This document shows, in pieces, positions 9,891 to 19,948 of a stretch of DNA of 26,816 bases. Each line of letters begins with the position of its first letter. The first letter of the stretch is position 1. The stretch covers positions 1 through 26,816 of the forward strand of contig JAGXSO010000015.1 in NCBI GenBank assembly GCA_018333775.1, in the 5' to 3' direction. The stretch comes from Truepera sp. (lineage in GTDB: Bacteria > Deinococcota > Deinococci > Deinococcales > Trueperaceae). The notes beneath the pieces were generated by a model that worked only from the letters and a program-made list of their open reading frames with translations, was not told the DNA's origin and ran no database searches. A program made the position numbers and the translations under genes.

Positions 9891-11018
9891 TTACCACACT
9901 CCCCACAGCGCAAGACCAAAGCCGTCCTTGCGGTCTTGCTCGTTGTCGCTCACCGGGCGCAGCCAGCTTTCCAGCAGGTCGCTAGGATTGCCGCCTTCTA
10001 TCTCAAAGAAGTACACGCTTCCCGCTGGAACCATCCAGCGCACCGCCTTGGGCCGGTCTTCCCTGAGGTTCCATCCCGAAACCGCCTCACGCCGCCCCAC
10101 CGCTGCCGATACCAGCCTGAGCCTTACTTTTGAAAGCCCCCTGGGCAGGTGTTGCACCCCCGAGCCCGACCTGTCCACCCAAACAGGCTTCCAGCCGTGC
10201 TCGAAGATTGCGGGCGTCGCCAGCACCATGCGCACGCGCTTAGAACTGCCCACCGTCTCCTTAATTTCACTCGGGCAGTCGAACCAGTACTTGCCTAACT
10301 CGTCTCGCACCGTGACCCGCACAGGCCGAGACTCACCGCCCAGAAAACCCAGTGCCTCGGGCTCCGTCTCCAGCGAGGCCCTGGCCCGGATGCGCCAGTC
10401 GTGGTACTGGCCATCCTCCAGGCTCTCCAGAGGTCGGTAGCCGACGCTGTACAACACCCCTTCGCTGGCCTTGCCGCTGGCAGGGTCTATACCCACATGA
10501 ATGCGTTGTTCGCAAGGCAGGCCAGCGATTTTCCTGGGGATCACGTCTCGGCCCAAAAGCCAGGCGGTCATGTCCTTTTGCGACCAGAAGGTGTAGCCCG
10601 TAGCCGCTTTTCGCTCGTCGTCCAGAACGAGTGGCCTCATGCCGTCCGGCAGATTGGTGCCCCCCGAGGCCTGGTCGGCAAACCGCAGACGACTGACCTC
10701 GACCTCTGTAGTCTGCCCGGCTTTTTCTTCAAACACCACTGCGTCACGCGGGGCGGGCAGCACGAACTCATCTCCGCGCACCAGCAGCGGCGAGCAGACC
10801 TGGAGGCCATGCAGGTTTTGCAAGGCCGAGTGGTCGTCGCGGAAGCGCACCCCCAGCCTCCGGCCAACTTGAGTCCGCACAAAGCCCGCCACCGTGCTGG
10901 GCAGGGGCAGCGGCAGGCTTTGCGCGGCGGTCTCGCTGCCCTCGGCCTGGGCGAAGGGCCGTCCGTCGCGCCATAGCAGGGGCGCAAAGGCTTGAATCTC
11001 TAACACACGCTCAGGCAT
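9891..11018 (-). CDS. cmr3: Cmr3, type III-B Cas5-like subunit
   Basis: Cmr3 binds the 5' handle of the crRNA and anchors Cmr2 at the foot of the complex. The 375-residue protein starts with IQAFAPLLWRDGRPFAQAEG, the conserved Cmr3 N-terminal strand and loop, followed by the hydrophobic LPLPLPSTVAGFVRTQVG. GVLYSVGYRPLE and the late Gly-rich segment NEQDRKDGFGLALWG match a RAMP C-terminal domain. The ATG at 11018 overlaps the cmr2 end by 8 nt. No crRNA-processing residues are expected in this family. Confidence 0.93.
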   Translation of the reverse strand: MPERVLEIQAFAPLLWRDGRPFAQAEGSETAAQSLPLPLPSTVAGFVRTQVGRRLGVRFRDDHSALQNLHGLQVCSPLLVRGDEFVLPAPRDAVVFEEKAGQTTEVEVSRLRFADQASGGTNLPDGMRPLVLDDERKAATGYTFWSQKDMTAWLLGRDVIPRKIAGLPCEQRIHVGIDPASGKASEGVLYSVGYRPLESLEDGQYHDWRIRARASLETEPEALGFLGGESRPVRVTVRDELGKYWFDCPSEIKETVGSSKRVRMVLATPAIFEHGWKPVWVDRSGSGVQHLPRGLSKVRLRLVSAAVGRREAVSGWNLREDRPKAVRWMVPAGSVYFFEIEGGNPSDLLESWLRPVSDNEQDRKDGFGLALWGVW

Positions 11019-12474
11019 AGCCTACCTCCCGTTTATCCTCGGCCCGGATGCCGCTCAAGAAGCGGGCAATGATGAGCTGGTTGGCGTAGGTGAGCAGATC
11101 CTCGCGGGACTCGAAATCTGGCAGCTTGAGCTCTTTCCGTTCCTTACGGCCCAGGATGCGCGCGGCCTCGGCCTGGAGGTGTACTGCACTCATCCCGTCC
11201 TGCCACTCTTGTGCCAGCTCGAGCAACTCGTAGGCCAGGCCCTGGGTTAAGTCGCCCTTCTCGAACGATTTCGCAAGTTCAGGCCAGCGTAGCGCGTCCC
11301 ACTTTCGCACCACCGTGAGCGGGGCACCGCCACGGGTATGCAGGGCCACCGCAAGGCAGTTGCGCCCACCATTCTTGGCGGCCCTTTCGGCCGCTCGAGC
11401 GGCCTCCAACGAACCTGAAAGCGGCTCGCGGTAGTGCACAATCGCAACCCCTGCCGAGAGCGTTCTGCGCACCGTGTGCCGGAACTCTTCTGACAGTTCT
11501 TTGGTACACTTGATCGCGGTGTTGACGGGCAGTATCGCCAGCACATCGTCGCCGCCAGTGTAAACGGGAAAGCCGCGGTGCTTAAGGACGATACTCCGAA
11601 CCTTTTGTGCGAATCCGTCAAGCTGGGCGGACAGCTTCTGGTGCTCCTCCGGCGTGGTTTTCTGGGAAATCAGCTCGCCCATGCGGTCGCCGTCGGCTAC
11701 GAGAATGGCATAGTAGGGCTGGGGCTCCTGGATCTGGTCGTCGTCCTCACCGTAGCGGTCGTCGGGCATAGCATGGGGGTCTTTGGCCCGTCTGGCCATG
11801 GTGCGGGTATCCACCACCCGGTCGGCGTGCACTGCTCCATAGATGCGCTTGAGCAGCGAGACCGCGTCCAGGTGCTCGGTGCCCTTGATGCGCAGGGGTC
11901 TGTATACACCGTTCTTTAGCGGCACCGATACATTAAGCCAGTTTTGAGGCCGGATCACGGCGGCCCTGCTGGGGTCTAGTGGCGACTTGGGAATGCCATC
12001 ATCGTCCTGCCGGGTGGGCGCAAAATCCCTCAGGGCCTTGCGGCCCGCCAACAAGCGGTCTGCCTTTTTTCGGTCTTCGGGGTAGTTGGCAAGCGGAACC
12101 CAGGCCGCGTAGAACTCGAGAAATCCCTCGAGCTGTGCTTCCGCACGCCCATGGTCAACAAGCCCCCGTTGCCCTGCCGGTAGAGCCGCCTGGGCATCTT
12201 GCCAGAGCGCCAGTAGCCTGGCTTTGGCAGCGGCCTGGGCGGTTTGGGCCAGGTGGGCGGGGTCGCCCGGAACCTGAGCCAGAATTTTGTTGGCCCCATC
12301 AGCTTCGGGGCCGGATGGGAAGATTAATGCTCCCCCATTCTCGGCCAGGGACTTCGCTGTGGCCTTGCAGACCTCCTGCAAAATTTGCGAACCCGCGTAG
12401 AGGTCGGCGGTGCGGCGGGCGGCAGCAATGAAGTCCTGCACGGGGCCGATGGAGATGGCAAGGAGGTGTTTCAT
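11011..12474 (-). CDS. cmr2: Cmr2/Cas10 palm polymerase without HD domain
   Basis: Cas10 is the large subunit that makes cyclic oligoadenylate when target RNA is bound. This copy is only 487 residues, well below the 550-870 of many Cmr2 proteins. It opens directly with LLAISIGPVQDFIAAARRT, the first palm-like domain, so the N-terminal HD DNase domain is absent. The second palm domain has AILVADGDRMGELI (256-269) and an intact YTGGDDVLAILP with GGDD at 307-310, so cOA synthesis is expected. The only cysteines I see are scattered, with no CxxC pair, so the usual zinc finger also seems missing. The ATG overlaps the cmr1 stop as ATGA with GAGGTG upstream. The shortness may be natural for this lineage. 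Confidence 0.95.
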   Translation of the reverse strand: MKHLLAISIGPVQDFIAAARRTADLYAGSQILQEVCKATAKSLAENGGALIFPSGPEADGANKILAQVPGDPAHLAQTAQAAAKARLLALWQDAQAALPAGQRGLVDHGRAEAQLEGFLEFYAAWVPLANYPEDRKKADRLLAGRKALRDFAPTRQDDDGIPKSPLDPSRAAVIRPQNWLNVSVPLKNGVYRPLRIKGTEHLDAVSLLKRIYGAVHADRVVDTRTMARRAKDPHAMPDDRYGEDDDQIQEPQPYYAILVADGDRMGELISQKTTPEEHQKLSAQLDGFAQKVRSIVLKHRGFPVYTGGDDVLAILPVNTAIKCTKELSEEFRHTVRRTLSAGVAIVHYREPLSGSLEAARAAERAAKNGGRNCLAVALHTRGGAPLTVVRKWDALRWPELAKSFEKGDLTQGLAYELLELAQEWQDGMSAVHLQAEAARILGRKERKELKLPDFESREDLLTYANQLIIARFLSGIRAEDKREVGYA

Positions 12475-13649
12475 AGTTGCACCTCCTCGGTGAAACCTTC
12501 TTTTTTGGCCGCGCTCAAAATGGTTTCAACAAAACCCTGTGTCCCTAGGGCTCGTAACACACGGTCATTCGCAGGCCAGGTCAGATCATAGAGCTGGCCT
12601 TTGATGCTAACCTTGATTGGTTTAGGCGCAGATAACACCAGCACCATAGCACGTACCACGCCATCCACAAAAGCCACAGGCTTGAGGATGATGGGCGAAG
12701 CCATGCGGCTTTGTTTCTCACTAGCAGGCTTGATCTCACCGGCAAAGGAGTCGCTGAACTTTTGGTAGATGATGGGCATACCCATGTAGGGCTTAGCCAG
12801 GCTGACGGCTTTATCACGGGTGCTGAGTGCTTTGAGCTTGGCATGATCTTCCCACATAGCCCCGCCCATTGCGCTGTATTCGAGATACTTCCCGGTGTAA
12901 TGACCTTTGCGCAAGCGCGTCCAGAAAGAGGCTAACTTACGCCAAGCGTTCTCGGGCTTGGTCACTTCGGAGAAAACGGCTTGAGCACCCCCCAAAGAGC
13001 TATATTCCGGCGAAGCTTGTAAATCCCCAAACCAGCCTTTCAATTCTGCCAAATCTTTGGGCTGCCAGTTATTCTGGTTGGATTCAAGCACGCGCAAGGC
13101 TCCTAGGCCACGTCGGGTTCTGGCTCCTACACCCCCAAAAGCTAGCCAGGCCCGAACTGCTTGCCTTACCTCCTCTTTTTGCTGAGACTCAAGTTTTTCC
13201 GAAAGCCTGAGGGAGAGTGTAAATGATACACCTGTCAACCCCGAAGCTTCAGCGTCACTTTTGGTGCGTAAAAAGGGATAGACGAAAAAGCGCTCGTAAG
13301 GCTTGACCTTCTCGCCCAGGGAAGAAGGTTGCCGGGTGTTTTCATGGGTTTGATTACTCACGCTTAGGGCCACCAACCCCTGCTTCTGCGTACCCGTACT
13401 CCCCCAAATCCGTTCCTCCGCCTCGAACAGCTCCCTGGGGTCGCTGTACCCAGCCCCTGCCGTAGCTCGCCACCAGAAGCGCAGATGGCCGCGCACGCTG
13501 GCCGCACGAATCGGGTTTTGGGCATCAACCCCTCGAGGGATGGCACTACCGCCGAACATGGGGGTGATGGTCTTAAGCTTGAGCGTCCAGGTCTCCAGTG
13601 TCGGTTCTTTGAGAGCGGGAAGGGGAATATCGGGAACTCTTCTTGGCAT
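12471..13649 (-). CDS. cmr1: Cmr1, type III-B tandem-RAMP subunit
   Basis: Cmr1 sits at the head of the Cmr complex and helps capture target RNA. The 392-residue protein has the family signature TITPMFGGSAIPRGVDAQNP (27-46) followed by IRAASVRGHLRFWWRA, which lines the crRNA 3' region. A second RAMP-like segment includes AWLAFGGVGARTRRGLGAL. It begins at ATG 13649, 3 nt after the cas7c stop with GGGAG upstream. This close junction joins the type III-B block to the type I-C block in one transcript. It is the first cmr gene, and all six cmr genes follow in numerical order. Confidence 0.95.
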   Translation of the reverse strand: MPRRVPDIPLPALKEPTLETWTLKLKTITPMFGGSAIPRGVDAQNPIRAASVRGHLRFWWRATAGAGYSDPRELFEAEERIWGSTGTQKQGLVALSVSNQTHENTRQPSSLGEKVKPYERFFVYPFLRTKSDAEASGLTGVSFTLSLRLSEKLESQQKEEVRQAVRAWLAFGGVGARTRRGLGALRVLESNQNNWQPKDLAELKGWFGDLQASPEYSSLGGAQAVFSEVTKPENAWRKLASFWTRLRKGHYTGKYLEYSAMGGAMWEDHAKLKALSTRDKAVSLAKPYMGMPIIYQKFSDSFAGEIKPASEKQSRMASPIILKPVAFVDGVVRAMVLVLSAPKPIKVSIKGQLYDLTWPANDRVLRALGTQGFVETILSAAKKEGFTEEVQL

Positions 13650-13652
13650 AGT

Positions 13653-14636
13653 TCACACTCCCACCCAGCCATTGGCAAATCTGCCCTCGTCCCAGTAGTC
13701 GAGTTCCAACATCCGCACTCCCTTGGGTAGCTTGGAAGCATCGGCCAGCACCTCGTAATCGGAGAAATGGCGGGGTGGTCTACTCTCGTCCAGTAGCCGC
13801 ACCGAGACCACCTGCCCCAGATCCAGCAATTGGTGGGCAGGAGCACAGCCCAGCATGGCCTGGCGCTTGTTCTGCTCGGTGTTGCCTGGGTCGGTGTTGC
13901 CCACATGCTTGAACACAATCAGCTTGCGTGTGGACATCTGGCCCTTGCTGGCGCTACGGTCGTGCTCGTACATGTTGAGCAAACTTTCCAGCAGCACCTT
14001 CAGGTCGGCCTCGCCAAAGCCGGTGCCCTGGGCCAGGTGCGCGCTGATGAAGCCTTTGGCAATGTAAAGCCCATAGGAAATCTGGCTCTTGCGCCCCATG
14101 GTACGGAGCTTGTCCTCGGGTTGTTCGGCTTCCCACCTGAGCCAGTCGGTCATGGTCTTGGCGTTTTTTACGTCCTCGGCTACTGCCCCTCGAGTGATGC
14201 TAAACTCCGAGGCAAAAATGGGGCTAACGCTGCGGGCAAAGGTAATCTGCACCGGGCCGCGTACCTGTCCGGCATTGGCGCCGGTGCTCATCACCGCCCC
14301 AAAGGTGCGCACGTCGAAAAACTGTTTGCACATCCAGTCTCGAGCAGCCCCCACCTTATCCTTGGTCTTGGCGCCGGTAAAACCACCCTCGGACTTCTCG
14401 TGCGCCTCAAAAATGGGGCGATTGAGGTTGGTTCCATGTTGCACGAAGATCTGCTGCCCCGCGGCCTGGGCGTAGTTGCGAATGCGACGCTTGATCGCCA
14501 CGTCGCTTACCAGGCCGTGGCCGTCCTCGGGGTCTACCCTGGGGGCGTTGCCGGAGTCGGGGTCGCCGTTGGGGTTGCCGTCTTTGCAGTCGAAAATCAG
14601 CAGAAACTCGTAGCGGTTTTGGATGGGGTTGGACAT
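13653..14636 (-). CDS. cas7c: Cas7c (Csd2), type I-C Cascade backbone
   Basis: Csd2 forms the helical backbone along the crRNA spacer in the type I-C complex. The 327-residue protein starts [20 protein letters not shown] and continues [24 protein letters not shown], the diagnostic Csd2 N-terminus with its nucleic-acid-binding Arg/Lys run. Further family segments are [11 protein letters not shown] (thumb region) and [18 protein letters not shown] 14636 has GGAGAG 5 nt upstream; a GTG two codons earlier is too close to that site. The protein is slightly longer than the usual ~290 residues. The last codons run into the cmr1 ribosome site. Confidence 0.95.
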   Translation of the reverse strand: MSNPIQNRYEFLLIFDCKDGNPNGDPDSGNAPRVDPEDGHGLVSDVAIKRRIRNYAQAAGQQIFVQHGTNLNRPIFEAHEKSEGGFTGAKTKDKVGAARDWMCKQFFDVRTFGAVMSTGANAGQVRGPVQITFARSVSPIFASEFSITRGAVAEDVKNAKTMTDWLRWEAEQPEDKLRTMGRKSQISYGLYIAKGFISAHLAQGTGFGEADLKVLLESLLNMYEHDRSASKGQMSTRKLIVFKHVGNTDPGNTEQNKRQAMLGCAPAHQLLDLGQVVSVRLLDESRPPRHFSDYEVLADASKLPKGVRMLELDYWDEGRFANGWVGV

Positions 14637-14665
14637 ACACACTCTCCTTTGCTGTTGGGCCGGGG

Positions 14666-16555
14666 TTAGTCGGCCTGGTCTTGGCCGGATTCGGGGTCGC
14701 CGCTGCGTTTGCTGCGGTTAAAAGCCATCTGCTGGTAGTAGCCCAGCGCAAACAGGCTCTGCTCTTCCAGGGTGAGAGTCTTGGGCAAGCTTTTGTCCAG
14801 GGCGTTCCAGACCTCGGCAATCTGGCTGTTGAGCCAGAAGGCCAGCCCAGGCTTGTCCCGCTGAATCTTGCTCAGGTGATGCTGGGAAAGCCGGGTCAGG
14901 CGGCCCAGCACCAGCGCAGGGGTGCTGGAAGCCGCGCCATAGTAGCGTTGCACCACCCCGGCGTTGATGTCTGCATCCGAAGAGGTGTCCTGAATCTGTG
15001 CCAGCAAGCACATCAATCGCCCACACTGATAGGCCTTGCTGGGGTGCTGAGGGTCGAGAGCTGGGGTCATCTGGTAGCCTCCTTTGCGGTTGTGGTAAGA
15101 CTTCAAAAGTCCCATTCGAGCGTAGATCCGTCCTAGCGAGGCTGCATCGGCCTCGTTGCCCTGTTTAACCTTTAGAGCCTGGTCGAACTCGCCCTTCATC
15201 ACACTTGCGGTGTGCGACTCCATCAGCTTGGCAACCGCCGCGTAGGGAATCGGCAGGCTGGGGTTAAGGGCAGCACGCCAGAAGGGTATTTGCAGCATCT
15301 TGACCGGCTTGATGTAGTCGTCGAGCTTCTGCTCGGGGGATTTTGGGCGCTGTAAGCTCATCAGCAGCCGATTCAGGCCCGGTAGTTTGGCTTTTTTAGA
15401 GCCCCTCGAGTTGACAATTTGCAGGTCGGAAAACCAGGCCTCCACCCCCTTCACAAAGTCTTCCAGGTTGCCGGTCTGCCAGTCGCGCACCATCACCCGG
15501 CCTGCCGCACCGCTCATAGCGATGGCGTAGAAATGGCTCTGGGAAACCCTGGGTGGTACTTCGCCAGTGCGAATAGCATTCAAAAGCTTTTGGGCACGAT
15601 CGAGGGCGTTGGCCTCTGCACCCGCTTCAGCGGACTCGGGTTCCCACAAGCGGTCGAAAAAATCGTTTTCGCTGGGGATTTCTCGGTCGTACCAGAGGGC
15701 GATTTTCATTTCGCCCAGTTGCCTGGCATCCCCCAGCATGTTGTCCAGAGCAGCGCGATAGGCGGTGGCCGAAATCTGATCTACCGCGCCATTTTCACCC
15801 TGAGACAACCCGTATGACTCGAAGGCTTCCTTGTCGTAGGTCACAAAAGCGAACCCAAAAGCACTCCCCCCGAGGTTCATTACCTTTGGATGCGTTGGGG
15901 CAGGCTCGGCCAGTTCGCCCGTAGCCAGCGAGAGCATTTTCCCAGTACTCGCTTCATCTTCCAGCTGGCTCTTTACAGATATTTTAGTTCTGAAATTCCG
16001 CCACCAGTCACGCCACTCTAAAGTGTCCAGGACACACTGCCTATCCAGATAGAACGAGATTTTGTCGGTGGGCCTGAGCTTATCCTTGCCGGGTTTCTGG
16101 GTTTCCAGCAGCAAGCGCTGATAAAACGCCTCCAGTTGGGCTTCATCAGAAAGCGCCTGGTAGATGGGCCTGAGGCTTGCCACTTCCTCACTGGCCAGTT
16201 GCATCAGCAGCCTGAAGGTCTGGTGCTTCTGAAGATTTTTCTGGTGTTCATCGGGCTTCTTGATCGAGCCAGAGCGGTCTAGCTCGGGAAGTTTGAAAAT
16301 CACTGCACAGGTGTCGGCCAGGAAGTGGGAGGCCTGTTCGATCGAGTGTCCCAGCGACCTGAACACCTTGGGCATTCCTACCATTTCCGGTTGGGCCAAA
16401 TCGGGGCAGGTCTTTCTCTGGTTATCCAGGGCGATCAGCTCGGTAAAACGACCATCTTGACTTACGCCCACCAGCCAGCGAATTTCTTTGGTGGTAAAAC
16501 CAGTTTCGACGCCCGAAACCTTGCGGTTTGCGTACTCCACCAGTTGCCCTAGCAT
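14666..16555 (-). CDS. cas8c: Cas8c (Csd1), type I-C large subunit
   Basis: Cas8c recognises the PAM and recruits Cas3; in type I-C its gene also often encodes the small subunit Cas11 from an internal start. The 629-residue product begins [11 protein letters not shown] and carries the Csd1 segments [38 protein letters not shown] (the latter typical of the family) and [18 protein letters not shown]. The C-terminal ~140 residues, including [11 protein letters not shown] and the alpha-helical tail [12 protein letters not shown], match the region that can be made separately as Cas11c. I did not identify a decisive internal start. ATG 16555 overlaps the cas5c stop as TGATG, with GGAGG 6 nt upstream. 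Confidence 0.94.
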   Translation of the reverse strand: MLGQLVEYANRKVSGVETGFTTKEIRWLVGVSQDGRFTELIALDNQRKTCPDLAQPEMVGMPKVFRSLGHSIEQASHFLADTCAVIFKLPELDRSGSIKKPDEHQKNLQKHQTFRLLMQLASEEVASLRPIYQALSDEAQLEAFYQRLLLETQKPGKDKLRPTDKISFYLDRQCVLDTLEWRDWWRNFRTKISVKSQLEDEASTGKMLSLATGELAEPAPTHPKVMNLGGSAFGFAFVTYDKEAFESYGLSQGENGAVDQISATAYRAALDNMLGDARQLGEMKIALWYDREIPSENDFFDRLWEPESAEAGAEANALDRAQKLLNAIRTGEVPPRVSQSHFYAIAMSGAAGRVMVRDWQTGNLEDFVKGVEAWFSDLQIVNSRGSKKAKLPGLNRLLMSLQRPKSPEQKLDDYIKPVKMLQIPFWRAALNPSLPIPYAAVAKLMESHTASVMKGEFDQALKVKQGNEADAASLGRIYARMGLLKSYHNRKGGYQMTPALDPQHPSKAYQCGRLMCLLAQIQDTSSDADINAGVVQRYYGAASSTPALVLGRLTRLSQHHLSKIQRDKPGLAFWLNSQIAEVWNALDKSLPKTLTLEEQSLFALGYYQQMAFNRSKRSGDPESGQDQAD

Positions 16556-17292
16556 CACGCACCTCCCTGGGGCTTGCGAACCTCGGCGCTGGGGTAGGGG
16601 GGGATGTTCAGAACCCCGTTGCTAATTTCGGCCTCGAACAGGCTGATCTGGGGTGCATCGGCGTTACTGCCAGGGCGCGATAAGTCGAACACGTCGTATA
16701 GCATCCAGCCGATGCGCTCGTTGACCGAGTGAGGCTCTGGCGTTGCCGAGGAATCGCCCAGCAGTTTGAAGTAGCCCGTGAATTCCCGGCAGCCCAGGTA
16801 GGGTTGATAAAAACACTGTCCGTTGCTGGCACGACGTTCAAAGCTACGCTCGATCTTCTGGCGCAGCTCGTAGTTTTCGGTATACAGAACCGAATGGGCA
16901 TGAATGCGGTAACCAACCTCCTTGAGCGCCATGGTCTGGCGCTGAGTGCGGCCCTTGGTGTCCTGGCCGGTGTCTTCACGGGTGGCATCGGCATAGATGG
17001 GCTCGAGCTTACTGGGGTCGCGCATCCACTTGTTTACGTTTGCTACGCTGATCTTCTCCTTTACCTCGTTTCGCATCAGGGCGATGTATCGCACCGGCTT
17101 CAGGATTTCGATGCGCTCGATCTGCCAGTACATGGCGGGCTTGTTGTTGGGGCCGAACTCGAGGTAGATCGCGTCAAAAATGGCCCTTGCGGCACTGGGG
17201 GTCATCACGGGGTAACTAAAACGCTCGACCTTGAACTCGGGCCGGGTGAAGCAGGCATACTCACCCCAGACCTCTAGCACAAATCTCTGCAT
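16555..17292 (-). CDS. cas5c: Cas5c (Cas5d), crRNA-processing endonuclease
   Basis: In type I-C, Cas5 replaces Cas6 and cuts the pre-crRNA at the base of the repeat stem, leaving an 11-nt 5' handle, and then stays bound to it. The 245-residue protein has the Cas5d start [20 protein letters not shown], then [37 protein letters not shown] (115-133) and [11 protein letters not shown], all family hallmarks. Y43 may match the catalytic Tyr of Bacillus halodurans Cas5d, and the Lys/His in 115-133 are candidates for the remaining catalytic residues, but I cannot align them firmly. AAAGGAGGAGC precedes ATG 17292. It is the only crRNA-processing candidate in the window. Confidence 0.95.
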   Translation of the reverse strand: MQRFVLEVWGEYACFTRPEFKVERFSYPVMTPSAARAIFDAIYLEFGPNNKPAMYWQIERIEILKPVRYIALMRNEVKEKISVANVNKWMRDPSKLEPIYADATREDTGQDTKGRTQRQTMALKEVGYRIHAHSVLYTENYELRQKIERSFERRASNGQCFYQPYLGCREFTGYFKLLGDSSATPEPHSVNERIGWMLYDVFDLSRPGSNADAPQISLFEAEISNGVLNIPPYPSAEVRKPQGGA

Positions 17293-17353
17293 TGCTCCTC
17301 CTTTGCTGGTCAGGCAAGTTTAGGTCGGTAGCCGGTAATGGATTGGTGGTTGT

Positions 17354-19726
17354 TCAAAGAACCAACGCACCCTGGGCACCTCCCTCCTCAGGCGTGAACC
17401 CCAACAGCCGGTGGTATAGGCTCTCGTCGGCGCACAAAAACCAGTCGGGCACCTCGGTTCTCTGGCCCCACTGGTAGCGCAAGAAGAGGGGTTCCAGGTA
17501 GGGCGGAGTCCCGGTTTTATCCAGAAAATGCGGAACCGTGTAGCCGCGCACCCGCCGCATCCAGTTGCCGCTGATGCCCAGGTCGCGGGCCTCCTGCATC
17601 AGGGTTCTGGCATCGTCGTTGTAGGGAACAACCACGTTGACCGCGTTGGTTTCGATCAGGCGGTAGCGCCTGGCGAACTCCTGGTAATTCTGGGAGGTGA
17701 TGAAACTTTCCAGCTCAGGATGCGTGGTGTTAGCGATGCTGTAGAGGCCACTATAGAAACGCCGGTAGGTTTCGGGGTCGTCGAGGTCGAGGCTGCCGTG
17801 TTCTACCAGAAGGCTTTTGGTCAGGCTGGCAGCCTGCTCGTAGGCTTTGGTGGGGTATTTTTCTTCTTCGGGGATAAATACGGTGAGGCTTCCGGGTTTG
17901 GTCTGGGCATCGTGGCGGTTGCAGCGGCCTCTGGCCTGGGCAATCGCGTCCAGTGGAGCCAGGGCGCGGTACACGGCCGGGAAGTCGAGGTCTACGCCAG
18001 CCTCCACACACTGGGTCGCAAAAACCCGGCAGGGTCTATTCGCTTTCAAGTCCTCTACAATCTGCGCCAGCAGGTCGCGGCGGTGCTGTGGGCAGAGGGC
18101 GGTGGAGAGGTGGTAGATACCTTCCAGCCCTTGTTTTTGCGCTTCTTTTGTGAGTGTATGTGCCTGACGCTTGAGGTTGACGATGCACAGGGCCTGGGGG
18201 TGGCGCGTAAGCTGGGCCACCAGTTCAGGCCAGGTCTGGGCTGCTTGGGTATTCCAGGTGGTATTGACTCGTTTGGCGCGACCAAAGAGCTCTTGTTGGC
18301 CGGTCACAATTTCGCTGGGCTGCCAGCTCGAGGTCTCGGGTTCACCCTTTCGAATAACGTCATTCAGAAGGTCAAAAGCGGGCTGGGTGGCGGTGGAAAA
18401 CAACACCGTGCAATGGTACTTTTCGCTGGCCAGCCGGGCCAGGGTTTTGAGGGTGGGCACGGCGAGTCTGGTAGGGAGGGTTTGCACTTCGTCGAACAAG
18501 ACGATGCTTCCGGCCAGGTGGTGCAGCTTGCGACAGGCGCTGGGTCGGCCTGCGTGCAGGCTTTCCAGCAACTGCACACTGGTGGTGATGATGATGGGGG
18601 CATCCCAGTTCTCACTAAGCAGTCGCTTTTCCTTCTCGCTCTGCGCCACCGCATCGTCCGCTTTCTCGGTGCCGCGAAGGCCCGTAAGGCTGTGGTGTTC
18701 CAAGATGTAGTGTTCGCCCAGCTCAGCAAATAAGCCCCGGTAGATGTCTACGGTCTGGTCGAGGATGGTGAGGAAAGGCAGCACCACCACAATGCGGCGC
18801 ACCCTGGGGTCATGCACTGCACGCCTGAGGGCGAACCGTAGCATGGCGAGGGTTTTGCCGCTGCCAGTGGGGGCAGTCAGGGTGAAGGCTAAAGCGGAGT
18901 GATGGGCGGCCTGAGCGCAAGCATCGGCCAGATCACGGCGCAGTTTTCGGGTCTTAGGCGGGATGTTTTGGTCGGCGCTCAGCTCTTCCAGCCGCGCTTC
19001 CAACAACTCGAGCGCTCTGGCAGCCTGAAGTTCGGGGGGCCTGGGACGCGGCACAAACTGGGGCCTGCCCTGGTTCATGGTGCGCTCGGTATCGAGAAAG
19101 TCGGCATCTACCAGGGCCGAGAAGAGCATCCGGGTGTCCAGCATCTCGGCGGCGCTGACCTTTTTGGAAACCGGCTGGCTAGAGGGAGGCAAACTGCCCA
19201 GATCGGCAATGAGGCGTTGCTTGAGTAACTCGGTGTTGGTCTCCGAGAGCCGTAAGTCGAGGGGGTGCTTCTGGTTCAACGCTACCAGATCCAGCAATTC
19301 TCGCAAGCTTTGCACAGCCCCGCTTTGCAGCCCGATGTGATGCCCCTGAATCACCAGGGCAACCTCTAACGCCCGGTATTCCGTCAGGGCGATATGCGCC
19401 CCCGCTGACCAGTGGTCGAGACCGCTTTCCTTGCCCTCCAAACGACGCTGGAACAGGTCGCCGTACTTGCCGATGTCGTGCAGCAGTCCCGCTAGACGGG
19501 CTTTTTCAGACTCGCCGAAGTAGGCAGCTTTCGTTGAGGCCAGACGGGCTACCTCGGAGGCGTGTTCCTGCATGCTCTGCCACCTGCTGCGGTCTTTGTG
19601 GGTGTGAGCCCAGTATTGCACTGGGGCCTCGCGATTATCCGATTCTTTCGGTCTGTGCATATCAACCCCCGCTCGGACTTCTTCCAACCACTTATGCCTC
19701 AAGTTCTCCGGCTCCAGCGCCTCCAT
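17354..19726 (-). CDS. cas3: Cas3 helicase-nuclease (HD + DExD/H)
   Basis: Cas3 is recruited by the target-bound Cascade and unwinds and shreds DNA. It has an N-terminal HD nuclease domain with the HD pair at H83-D84 (LLHDIGKYGD) and a further histidine pair at 129-130 (IQGHH), then a superfamily-2 helicase: Walker A APTGSGKT (285-292), DEVQ box (412-415), FSTATQP and motif VI QARGRCNR (597-604). All look intact over 790 residues. Start choice is uncertain: ATG 19726 is the longest; ATG 19660 (768 residues) has GCGGGGG just upstream and would leave a shorter preamble before YWAHT. It is the first gene of the operon; 61 nt separate it from cas5c. Confidence 0.95.
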   Translation of the reverse strand: MEALEPENLRHKWLEEVRAGVDMHRPKESDNREAPVQYWAHTHKDRSRWQSMQEHASEVARLASTKAAYFGESEKARLAGLLHDIGKYGDLFQRRLEGKESGLDHWSAGAHIALTEYRALEVALVIQGHHIGLQSGAVQSLRELLDLVALNQKHPLDLRLSETNTELLKQRLIADLGSLPPSSQPVSKKVSAAEMLDTRMLFSALVDADFLDTERTMNQGRPQFVPRPRPPELQAARALELLEARLEELSADQNIPPKTRKLRRDLADACAQAAHHSALAFTLTAPTGSGKTLAMLRFALRRAVHDPRVRRIVVVLPFLTILDQTVDIYRGLFAELGEHYILEHHSLTGLRGTEKADDAVAQSEKEKRLLSENWDAPIIITTSVQLLESLHAGRPSACRKLHHLAGSIVLFDEVQTLPTRLAVPTLKTLARLASEKYHCTVLFSTATQPAFDLLNDVIRKGEPETSSWQPSEIVTGQQELFGRAKRVNTTWNTQAAQTWPELVAQLTRHPQALCIVNLKRQAHTLTKEAQKQGLEGIYHLSTALCPQHRRDLLAQIVEDLKANRPCRVFATQCVEAGVDLDFPAVYRALAPLDAIAQARGRCNRHDAQTKPGSLTVFIPEEEKYPTKAYEQAASLTKSLLVEHGSLDLDDPETYRRFYSGLYSIANTTHPELESFITSQNYQEFARRYRLIETNAVNVVVPYNDDARTLMQEARDLGISGNWMRRVRGYTVPHFLDKTGTPPYLEPLFLRYQWGQRTEVPDWFLCADESLYHRLLGFTPEEGGAQGALVL

Positions 19727-19899
19727 CCATGGCCCCCAGCTCCGGATCCAGGGCAGCAGCTCGAGCCCCTGAAAGCCTTTTGCTGGTGGAGAGATAATCT
19801 TCGTGCCGCATAAGCGTTTGTTAATATGATGCCAGTTCTGGGCGTGGGCAGTCGGTATAGTTTTTCATAGCTGTTTTGGCGCACCAGGCCAAAACGCCG
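19727..19899. other. Divergent intergenic region between cas3 and tRNA-Asp
   Basis: No gene is supported here. It must hold the promoter of the whole cas operon (minus strand). The only A/T-rich block is around 19818-19830; on the minus strand this reads CATATTAACA and could hold a -10 box, but I find no good -35 at the correct distance. An 8-bp inverted repeat lies at 19873-19895. Short ORFs through this segment have no family signature. Confidence 0.55.
19873..19895. repeat. Inverted repeat GTTTTGGC/GCCAAAAC
   Basis: GTTTTGGC (19873-19880) and its exact reverse complement (19888-19895) flank a 7-nt loop, 5 nt upstream of the tRNA-Asp -35 box. It could be an operator acting on the tRNA promoter or on the divergent cas operon. 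It has no T-run on either strand, so a terminator role is weakly supported. Confidence 0.5.
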
Positions 19900-19929
19900 T
19901 TGACAACTCTTGGACCGGTTGAGTATTAT
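19900..19929 (+). promoter_or_regulatory. Near-consensus sigma-70-type promoter of tRNA-Asp
   Basis: TTGACA (19900-19905) is a perfect -35 box and TATTAT (19924-19929) a near-perfect -10 box, 18 bp apart. Transcription would begin about 19936, some 13 nt before the mature tRNA 5' end. This is the strongest promoter visible in the window. Confidence 0.85.
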
Positions 19930-19948
19930 AACCTGGACAGGCTCGTGT

